Of a stretch of 64,000 bases of DNA, positions 36,301 to 44,512 are shown piece by piece. Source of the DNA: Heterostelium album PN500 (Eukaryota; Evosea; Eumycetozoa; Acytosteliales; Acytosteliaceae); contig NW_008805078.1 of the NCBI RefSeq assembly GCF_000004825.1, positions 772,069 through 836,068 of the forward strand, in the 5' to 3' direction. A model generated the notes under the pieces. The model saw only the letters and a program-made list of their open reading frames with translations, made no database searches and was not told the DNA's origin. Made by a program: the position numbers and the translations under genes. How positions within the stretch are numbered: position 1 is the first letter of the stretch; every line of letters begins with the position of its first letter.

Positions 36301-37332
36301 GAGAGATTCATGATTGACAATGAGGTTGCAAAGGAAATAGTCAGTTATGAACTTTTAAATATTATACGATATTCCAATATTCATAATATTCGAAGTCATT
36401 TCACTGGAAAACACTACCAAAATACCTACTTCAAGACAATTGAACATTTGGAAACTTGGATTGGTGACAATGTAGAAGAGCTCTATGTAATGGCACAATA
36501 TGGATATTTGTTTTCAGAGGAAACCAAATCACAGATCTTGGAAAAAGCATTGGAAATCCATACTGAAAGTAAATATCTTGAATTGGTTAAAATCATTCCA
36601 ATTGATTCCAAAGTTACTCTTAAGCTGTTCGACCAGGTTGTCAAAAATATCAGAGTGGTTTCTACAACAATCCTTGAGATTCTAACTCGATACATTGAGA
36701 CTTCTGAACGAGACAACTTCAACAAACTCTCTGTTTATTTCACCAAAATTGTATGGGATACATATTCACAAAAGGATTTATTCGATCAACCTCAGCTTTT
36801 CAATTCACTTTTGAAAACTACAAATGCAATTCTATCGACAAACTTAACTGGAATTCCAAATAATGTTGTCAAAATATTGTTTGATTCCATGAAACTATGT
36901 ATCGATAATCCATCAAGTAATAAGGACTACAGAGAATCGATCACTCAGTTGATAATGCAACTTCTTCATAAGCCGTCATTGGTTGAAATGTTCAAAACAT
37001 TCTTTAAATCAATGACATTCAATGAAGACAATATCAAATCAATCATTCTGGTATTCCCAAATACTCTTCCAAATGATAAAGAATCAATTCAACTCTTGGA
37101 TGAATATTCTAAATTGCTTTATCATTTTGTTGGTCTGGATAGTTTGAGACGTCCCATCAATTCCAACAACTTTGCAACATCACTGACATTGTTAAAGATT
37201 ATCAATCTTTATATTTGTTATGATTTCGATATTGATCAAACAATTATCAGCAAACCTCCAATCGAGTCACTACAGATTCTTTTACTTGCAATCACCAAAC
37301 ATTTCACTTATGATCCGAATGAAGAAAATTGA
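33318..37332 (+). CDS. Giant multidomain protein, N-terminal part: pseudokinase plus tandem lectin-like domains
   Basis: Exons 33318-33375, 33486-34315, 34378-34977 and 35038-37332, in frame at all junctions; it ends at a TGA (37330-37332) that looks like the product of a frameshift, because coding continues at once in the +1 frame. Residues about 10-240 form a CAMK-like protein kinase fold with degenerate catalysis. The VAIK lysine is not recognisable, the catalytic loop reads KHGD, and there is no DFG. C-lobe features remain (SSCGEILYEMV, LEDVQKHPWF). Residues about 500-716 form an L-type (legume-lectin-like) domain: GGFWMENPVLLKSGF, DGFAFVIQ, CFAVEFDTW, then VFIGVTGATGGS. A second related beta-sandwich spans about 718-916. 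An alpha-helical region follows. No signal peptide is seen, so the lectin domains face the cytosol unless export is unconventional. Symbol unknown. Confidence 0.85.
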
Positions 37333-40300
37333 TGGTGATAATGAAGAGTCTATCGATGGTCAATTGGAATTGGATCTCTTTAAATATTCTCAGATTTTGG
37401 AAGGTTTTCAATTAACAGAGGATCATCTTTGGTATTTAATTGATATTCAATTGACATTTAGATACACTCTCAAAGATTTCACTGAGATCCTCAGAATCCT
37501 GAGTGTTGAGTTGAAGTCAAAGATTGACCGACTAATTCAATTGGAAATTGTTGACACACCATTGGAATACATTCGAAAAATGTGGATCAAGTCATTAAAA
37601 CCATTTTCATCTTTAGAGGATTCAGTTCTAGACCAATTGAAAACATTTAATTACCAAACATTAGATTGGTTAATTAAATGTATCACCGATGAAGCAAAAT
37701 TACAAGAGTTTACCAAGTTCTTGGAGTTGTTAAGATATTATAAACTTGACCGGTTCGAGTCTGATAGTTTGATCATCAGTTCCATCAATGAAACCAACAA
37801 TATTAGACAATGGAAACAATCACTTGCAGAGTATATCATCAATGGTTATTATCTAAGTATTAGTTTCGAGGAACATTCTCATTCTCAATTATTCTTGGAG
37901 GTGAAAGAGAAGATGGCAGAATTACTCTTCATTGGTGATTGGTCACTCTCATCAATTGAACCTCTCATTCGAAAGACACTGGTTGATTCAAAGACTATAG
38001 ACCCAGATCTAATGAAATCTATGATTCGTATTTTACATACAATTATTGATTTCAAATTAAGTAAAGATGACTGCAACAACCGGTTCAATACAGTATCATC
38101 GTTCTTTAAATATCCAATCAACTACTTAGCAGATCGAATCGATGATTTGGTTGTCGATAAATATTTTGTGGAAAGTTATCACAAGAATATCATCCAATTG
38201 ATCAAAGAGATTAAAGCTCACAATCCATCATTGTCAATACCAAAATTAATGGATCAATATCATCAATGTAGAATCAAAATTCAAACTGGTAAAGCTGTTG
38301 AAAATCAATGTTTGGATCAATCATCTTATTCCAAGTTGACTCTTCAAGATCAAATTAGTATTTTAGTACTATCATGTCAAAGATCAATGAATATAACAAT
38401 CAGAGAAATTCAATTGTTATCATTGATTTTATTGATCGATAAACCACAATCAAGTGGAAGACTTCTCCAAATCAACACTGGAGAAGGTAAATCAATATTG
38501 ATTGCAATGTTGGCAGTTCATCAAGCACTTCTTGGTTTGCAAGTTGATGTTATAACAACCACTGAAGAACTGGCAAAACCTCAACAGCTATTGGCAGCTC
38601 CATTGTTCAAGTCACTTGGCTTATCACCACAATCTATAACATACTCAGGAATCTGTGATTTCCAAAGATCAGTTTTGGATGAACATTTCAAGAAAGGTGA
38701 AAGTAATTTTACCAAAGGTGTTGGAAGATTTGCAATTATTGATGAAGCAGATTCAATGATGTTGGAAGGAAATGATTCCATTGTGATGTTATCAGACGCC
38801 ACACCAGGAATAGACTCTCTCATGCCATTACTTGCTGCAACTTGGGCGCAGTTGGACCAGGTTGATAAAAGAATTGCATATTCAGATGAAGGTGAACTTT
38901 GTTATATTATTCCAGTGGAACATGACTCGAGTGGTAAAGTCCTACCCGAGGATAAACAAACCTATGAGTTCTATCCAATCAAAGATAAAGATCCAAAAGT
39001 TTTCATCAAAGAACTAATTGAAGAACACATTCGTAAATTAGTTAGAGATCAAACTGGTTTGGATAAAATGGATATCACTCCTGAAAGAAAAAAGATTGAT
39101 AAAGATTATCCTCAACTTATGATCCCAAATCATTTACAATCATTGGTGAAGGAGAGTCTCATCAGCAAATGGATTGACAGTGCATTGACAGCAATGTATA
39201 AAATGGATGTGAATAAGCATTATATTATCGAAGACAATATCGTCAAACCAGTGGATGCACACAATACTCTTTGCAAATCACTGGTTGGAACTCAATGGCG
39301 AAATGGACTTCTCCAATTCCTTCAATTCAAACATGGATGTAAGATCACTGCTGAGAATTTGACAACCAATTTCATTTCAAACATATCATTTATCAAACGA
39401 TATAACAACAACATGATTTGTCTTACTGGAACACTTGGAGGTACCAATGAAAAGAAGTTACTCGAAGACTTGTATAAAGTTGATATTCTTGTTATTCCGC
39501 CATTCAAAAACAAACAACTTATCGAACTCGAACCAGTCATTGTCCATGATAATGATGTCAATCGATGGTATAATTCAATTGTGTATCATACACATTCGAG
39601 ATTATTATCGAAAAGGGCAGTGTTGATTATCACAAAATACATTTGTGATGTCGATGAATTACATAAAAGATTGGTTGGAATCGTCAATCAAGATAAAATC
39701 AAACTCTTTAAATATGGAAATGAACCTTCAATTATTGATAGAAAGATTGAACCTGGTGATGTTATCATTTCAACAACTTTTGCAAGTAGAGCTCTTGACA
39801 TAAATGCCGATCAAATTGAAAAGTATGGTGGACTCCATGTATGTGTAACTTTCTTGCCTGAGAGTGAACGTGTCGAACTCCAAAGCTATGGAAGAACATC
39901 CAGAACTGGAAACAAAGGAACCTGTCAACTCATCGTTTTGGATCAAGAAGAACACAATACAATTGATCAACTCAAGTTGAATCGTTCAGAATCATATGAA
40001 CAAAAGTTGAAGAGTAGTAGAGTTACAATTCAACAAATTTCAAAGAGAGATGAAATCTTTTCGAAATTCTGTAAATTCAAAATTTCAATGTCAACGAGGT
40101 ATACGGCAGCCGGAGATCACATTGTTATCAGTGCTTTGGAAGAGAGATTTGCAATTTGGTTCAGAAAGTACGAAGATATGTCATTTGATTCCATTCCATA
40201 TCAGGATTTTGAGAACAGGTTAAGAGAGGAGTTATCAAAAGGAAAAGTCATTACCAATCCATTCTACTATGTGAAACTTGGAAATTATTTCTCTGATTTG

Positions 40301-43216
40301 GGAAAACATCAAGATTCATATAATCAGTTCAGTAAAGCAATTGAAATTGAAAAGAATTTTGTTGCCAATGCATATTACAACAGAGCTCATGTCATTCTTT
40401 CAATGGATAAAGATCGTTCTTGGGAATCGAATAAGAGTAAACCAAATCCAATCGATGACTTGACTAAAGCCAAGAAAATCATTGAAGATAATTTAGAACC
40501 AATGTGGATGTTGTTGGGACAAGCATCGGAATCACCTTTGATATCAAAACAAATCAGAAATATATTGTATCTCTTTGGAATGTTAAAAGGATCAATTGAA
40601 GATATGATTGGATATCACGATTATGATAGAGATCATGCTATTCTCAAGAAAGAACTTGAGAGAAAAGGAATCACTGATAAAGATAAAGAGGAAATCAACA
40701 AACAAATCAAAGAGTTGACTGAACGTCGTGATAGAAAAGGATTGATACAATCTGGTAACGAACACATCCAGAAAGTAGAGTTGATAAGCTTCAATTCGTT
40801 ACCACAAGGTGAGAATGCACAGGAGTTTAAAGATGAAACTACCCTTTTCAATACCGATGGATATATGGGATATACTCAGGTGATCAACAAACAACCAGAA
40901 AAGAAAATCCAATGGGGAAGTGTCATTGGATTGATTTTCATTGGTGTAGCACAGATTGTTGTTGGTGCTGTTATCACAGTTGTGACCGAAGGTATTGGCG
41001 CACCAGTTGGTGTGGCATTGATGGCTGAAGGTATTTCTGACATTATCACTGCTGTCCACGAAGGAATCATTGAAAGAACATTCACATGGAAGCAATGGGG
41101 AATTGAAAAAGCAATAAGTCTCACTGTTTCCGTAATCACCGCTGGAACTGGTTCGATTAAAGCTGTTGGAAAAGTCGCTTGGACAGCTGGAAAGAAAATA
41201 TTTACAATGGGAGCTGGTAAGGTATTGGCAAACGCTTCAAGGAAATTTGCTGTTCGAAATCTCTTTAAGTTTGGATTCAAAGGTGTGACCACGCGTATCC
41301 TCATCAAGAAGACAATGTACAGGGCAATGAGAGATCAAGTTATCGAATATGTACTTACACAAGGACTCAACTATATCTATGATCAGCTATTCGTTCCAGA
41401 GTTGATCAAGTTCATCAAAACACAAATTCGTCCGATCATCGAAACACACTTTGGAGGAAATAGTAAACTAAAAGGTTTACTCAAGTCTCATGTAGGATTG
41501 GTATCGAGTAGAATTAATTCATTGATTCATACAGATGAAGAAAATAGTGTATTCTATCGAATTTCAACTGGAATTGCAACTGGACTCATTCACAGCAAGA
41601 GTGTCAAATTATCAATACTCTTTGATATTCTCAGAGGATTGAAGGCAGTCAATGATATTCGAACAATGTTACCAGAATTCTTAAGCAAAGCAGACAAGGA
41701 AATCGATAAGATCGCAACTGAGAAGCCAGTTGATAATTTTGTTGATAATGCAGCCAACGCCATTATTGCACATCGTTTACAAGAGCTTGTAAATGATAGT
41801 GTGAATTCGATTGCTATGGAAATATCAAACCAAGTGAAATACTACATGGTCCATCCAGTTAGCAGAAGAATTTCATCTCATATTGTGACCAGAACTTTCA
41901 AAGGTGATAATGAACGACATCAAGCAGAACTGAATGCATACTATGCAGCTCACATTCAACATAAAATTGCAAATGGAAAGCTTCCACTCACTCCAATAGA
42001 ACACCTCAGCCCAACTCAATCAAAGCAATTCATTGACGAACAAATCAAGAATGTAAAGGGCAATGGTGAACTTGGAGTTGTTCACTTTGAAGCACTCAGT
42101 GGTCTTCTCCAACAACCAATCATTGTTCATGACAAGAATGGAGATGTAACAGTTTATGATAACTCTGGAAATGGAAAACCAAACAACGAACACACACCTC
42201 CAATTGAACTTCAATATATTCCACCCGACAAAAATAATAAATCAGGTCACTGGATTCCAAAGGGTGAAAGTCACGATTGGAAACTACCAGCCGACAAAGG
42301 AGGCGGTGGAAAGAATAACTGTTCACTCGATGCCATAATACATTGTAGAGAGAGATCTGGGCTCAGCAATGACCATAATCTAGCAGTTCTTCGTGACAAT
42401 TTGGTTAAATATTTGGACAGTGACAAAGGAAGGAAATCTCTAGCCAATCAAGCTTACTATGTAAAACAATTGGAGGCCACGAAAAAACAATGGTTGTATC
42501 AAGGTGGAGCTCGTGTCAAGCGTGGAAAGAAAAAGAGAGTTTTGAGAACAGCAACTAAATATAATCTATCTGGTAGGACAATGAAAGTGAATCTAAAGCG
42601 TTTGAGATGGAACGAGAGATACCATAGTACTGGAATGGGTGGACTTCACGAGTTGATTCCAATGAACATGAGAGCCAAGAATGGACTTTGTGAGAAAATC
42701 ATGAATCGTTGCGATACACCCGCCAAAGACCTCTTTATGAAATTCCTGATCGAAGGAAGACTCCACACAGGAGCTGTATTTTTCTTGGGTACAACAACCA
42801 ACAATTTGGTGGATGGTGCCATGCATTCCAGTAATATGAAATCAGTCCACAGCACTGAATCACAAGCTGACTTCCACGATATCTTGAGAAAACCTATAAT
42901 TGACCTCCACGATACAGTTGTGGTTAAAAAGAGAGTAGCTGATATCACACACGCAGAGATTCAACAAACCATTAAATCGGTGATTGATCTTCAACTTAAG
43001 AACACACTGAGTGGTGCCACCGGAAATCCAGCACAACATCTTCATCACTCTATGACAGCTGCACAACGTTTGCAACATAATTATTTTGTAGCAAAAGAAC
43101 GTGATTTCTTGAAGGGCATGGCCACCAGATATGGTATTGTACTAGATAACCCAACACCAATTATTGGACCATCACCTCCACCCAATACATTTGTAATGGA
43201 TTATACATTACCATAG
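37319..43216 (+). CDS. Giant multidomain protein, C-terminal part: SecA-like ATPase, TPR, glycine-zipper, OTU-like tail
   Basis: Continuous open frame; positions are counted from the ATG at 37319, though this is probably the downstream half of one protein of about 3,220 residues. Helical residues 1-370 precede a SecA-type DEAD motor: INTGEGKS (about 385, Walker A), IIDEADSMML (about 472, Walker B), LTGTLGG...DLYKVDILVIPP (about 700), GDVIISTTFASRALDI, GGLHVCVTF and GRTSRTGNKG (about 857). Order and spacing follow bacterial SecA more than ordinary helicases. A TPR-like hairpin (about 980-1035) and Gly/Ala-rich hydrophobic segments (about 1199-1250) follow. The last 400 residues contain an OTU-like core (ALSGLLQQPIIVHD...SGHW, then GGKNNCSLDAIIHC) and an unknown domain with GMGGLHELIP. 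SecA preprotein export is absent from the amoeba cytosol, so the motor must act on something else. If the two halves are separate, this ATG would be the start. Confidence 0.85.
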   Translation: MKKIDGDNEESIDGQLELDLFKYSQILEGFQLTEDHLWYLIDIQLTFRYTLKDFTEILRILSVELKSKIDRLIQLEIVDTPLEYIRKMWIKSLKPFSSLEDSVLDQLKTFNYQTLDWLIKCITDEAKLQEFTKFLELLRYYKLDRFESDSLIISSINETNNIRQWKQSLAEYIINGYYLSISFEEHSHSQLFLEVKEKMAELLFIGDWSLSSIEPLIRKTLVDSKTIDPDLMKSMIRILHTIIDFKLSKDDCNNRFNTVSSFFKYPINYLADRIDDLVVDKYFVESYHKNIIQLIKEIKAHNPSLSIPKLMDQYHQCRIKIQTGKAVENQCLDQSSYSKLTLQDQISILVLSCQRSMNITIREIQLLSLILLIDKPQSSGRLLQINTGEGKSILIAMLAVHQALLGLQVDVITTTEELAKPQQLLAAPLFKSLGLSPQSITYSGICDFQRSVLDEHFKKGESNFTKGVGRFAIIDEADSMMLEGNDSIVMLSDATPGIDSLMPLLAATWAQLDQVDKRIAYSDEGELCYIIPVEHDSSGKVLPEDKQTYEFYPIKDKDPKVFIKELIEEHIRKLVRDQTGLDKMDITPERKKIDKDYPQLMIPNHLQSLVKESLISKWIDSALTAMYKMDVNKHYIIEDNIVKPVDAHNTLCKSLVGTQWRNGLLQFLQFKHGCKITAENLTTNFISNISFIKRYNNNMICLTGTLGGTNEKKLLEDLYKVDILVIPPFKNKQLIELEPVIVHDNDVNRWYNSIVYHTHSRLLSKRAVLIITKYICDVDELHKRLVGIVNQDKIKLFKYGNEPSIIDRKIEPGDVIISTTFASRALDINADQIEKYGGLHVCVTFLPESERVELQSYGRTSRTGNKGTCQLIVLDQEEHNTIDQLKLNRSESYEQKLKSSRVTIQQISKRDEIFSKFCKFKISMSTRYTAAGDHIVISALEERFAIWFRKYEDMSFDSIPYQDFENRLREELSKGKVITNPFYYVKLGNYFSDLGKHQDSYNQFSKAIEIEKNFVANAYYNRAHVILSMDKDRSWESNKSKPNPIDDLTKAKKIIEDNLEPMWMLLGQASESPLISKQIRNILYLFGMLKGSIEDMIGYHDYDRDHAILKKELERKGITDKDKEEINKQIKELTERRDRKGLIQSGNEHIQKVELISFNSLPQGENAQEFKDETTLFNTDGYMGYTQVINKQPEKKIQWGSVIGLIFIGVAQIVVGAVITVVTEGIGAPVGVALMAEGISDIITAVHEGIIERTFTWKQWGIEKAISLTVSVITAGTGSIKAVGKVAWTAGKKIFTMGAGKVLANASRKFAVRNLFKFGFKGVTTRILIKKTMYRAMRDQVIEYVLTQGLNYIYDQLFVPELIKFIKTQIRPIIETHFGGNSKLKGLLKSHVGLVSSRINSLIHTDEENSVFYRISTGIATGLIHSKSVKLSILFDILRGLKAVNDIRTMLPEFLSKADKEIDKIATEKPVDNFVDNAANAIIAHRLQELVNDSVNSIAMEISNQVKYYMVHPVSRRISSHIVTRTFKGDNERHQAELNAYYAAHIQHKIANGKLPLTPIEHLSPTQSKQFIDEQIKNVKGNGELGVVHFEALSGLLQQPIIVHDKNGDVTVYDNSGNGKPNNEHTPPIELQYIPPDKNNKSGHWIPKGESHDWKLPADKGGGGKNNCSLDAIIHCRERSGLSNDHNLAVLRDNLVKYLDSDKGRKSLANQAYYVKQLEATKKQWLYQGGARVKRGKKKRVLRTATKYNLSGRTMKVNLKRLRWNERYHSTGMGGLHELIPMNMRAKNGLCEKIMNRCDTPAKDLFMKFLIEGRLHTGAVFFLGTTTNNLVDGAMHSSNMKSVHSTESQADFHDILRKPIIDLHDTVVVKKRVADITHAEIQQTIKSVIDLQLKNTLSGATGNPAQHLHHSMTAAQRLQHNYFVAKERDFLKGMATRYGIVLDNPTPIIGPSPPPNTFVMDYTLP

Positions 43217-43512
43217 TAATATTATTAAAAAAATAAAATAGTTTCTAATATTAAATAAAACAACATACCTTTATTTTTAACATAGTTAAAAACTTTACAA
43301 AAATTAATAATTAATAATGAAATCTTTTTTTTTTAATTTTAAAAATACAATATGATATTACTAATAATTAATAAAGTAATAAATTTACAATTAATTTCAA
43401 GTTTAAAACTAGTTACATATGATTAGTACAAACACAAGTTTTGTGTTATGGTGTGTAAAAATATTTATTTTTACCCAATCATTTTTTCTTTTCCCAAAAA
43501 AACTTAACATTA

Positions 43513-44156
43513 CAGAATAACAAATCAATAATAGTCAAGAGTCTACGTATATCTTAATATTAGAAGTCGTCTGAAGGAAAGAAGATTAGGAAACTATTTA
43601 AAGAATGAATTTCATTACTTTTAATATCATTCAAAAAAAAGATATTTATCTAACTATAGTTATAAATAGATTTCTAAAAATAAAATATAAAATGAAGATT
43701 GCTTTGTTCTCTTTGTTATTGGTTGCTTTGACATGTTTGTCAGCAGTAAACTCAACATTTGTTGTTGGAACATGTGATTCCAGTAAATGTGGTGCCGGTC
43801 AAGTTTGTATCTGTGAAGGTGGTGTCAGTCACTGTGTCTTGTTGGATCAATGTCATGATGTTGCCATCGTTCAAAGCATTGAACGTAGTTGGGTTGAGAA
43901 TGGTCAATCATTCACATTGTACCGTGTCCACATCTTCAACTATGGTCCAAGAACCTTGAAGAACATCGCCATCCAAACCGATTGCACTTTGGATCCACGT
44001 GATCAAAGTTCAGTCTGGAACATCGAATATCACAATGGATTCTTCTCACTTCCATCATACGGTCAAGGTATTGCCACCGGTAAAGAGTTTGTCTTTGGTT
44101 ATATCGATCGTGGTATGCGTTCTCCAAATCTCTTCATCCGTGCCCTCCAATATTAA
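43513..44156 (+). repeat. Left arm of a 0.64-kb inverted repeat
   Basis: This arm includes the CBM49 gene and about 180 bp of its 5' flank. It is matched on the opposite strand by 50570-51212. The coding parts encode the same protein; flank differences are a few substitutions and small indels, mainly near 43566-43580. Similarity ends at the stop codon on one side and near AGAATAACAAATCAAT on the other. Confidence 0.92.
43692..44156 (+). CDS. Secreted CBM49 (cellulose-binding-type) protein, copy 1
   Basis: 154 residues. The first 20 residues (ATG at 43692) are a classical signal peptide: MKIALFSLLLVALTCLSAVNS. Then a small Cys-rich segment (CDSSKCGAGQVCICEGG) precedes a CBM49 domain of about 95 residues with the family pattern W..NGQSFTLYRVHIFNYG, LKNIAI, SSVWNIEY and F.LPSYG...FVFGYI. 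In dictyostelids such proteins bind cellulose of the stalk, spore coat or slime sheath. An upstream in-frame ATG at 43605 would bury the signal peptide and is rejected. The intergenic stretch before it (43217-43512) is AT-rich and without a gene. The protein is identical to that at 50570-51034. Confidence 0.92.
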   Translation: MKIALFSLLLVALTCLSAVNSTFVVGTCDSSKCGAGQVCICEGGVSHCVLLDQCHDVAIVQSIERSWVENGQSFTLYRVHIFNYGPRTLKNIAIQTDCTLDPRDQSSVWNIEYHNGFFSLPSYGQGIATGKEFVFGYIDRGMRSPNLFIRALQY

Positions 44157-44512
44157 ACATCATATAAACAAACAAAAACAATATAAATAAAATAAAATGT
44201 TTAAAAATATATTTTTTTAAATAGTTAATTACTCCTTTACTTCTTATTCACCATAAACATAAATAAATAAATATCTGGTTCAAAAAAGATTGATTGTGGT
44301 CCAAATCAATGAAATTTAAGATTTTTTTTAATTTTATTTTTTTATTATTAATTTTTTATTTTTTTTCAGATACTTATTATTATTTTGTATAATAATTTTT
44401 TGTAATTTATTTATTTATAGTTTAACAACTTAACATTATCTACATAGATAGATAGATAGATAGATAGAGATATATAGATAAATTAGATTGATTAGATTGT
44501 TTGATCAATGAA
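44157..44512. other. Intergenic between CBM49 copy 1 and the lvsG-like gene
   Basis: AT-rich, ending in a GATA tetranucleotide run (about 44445-44466) and an in-frame TTG/ATG region just before the lvsG start. No other feature is seen. Confidence 0.5.

Noticed and set aside
43605-43691. In-frame upstream extension of CBM49 copy 1
   Set aside because: Would place 29 residues before a textbook signal peptide; the corresponding region of copy 2 has indels that break the extension.
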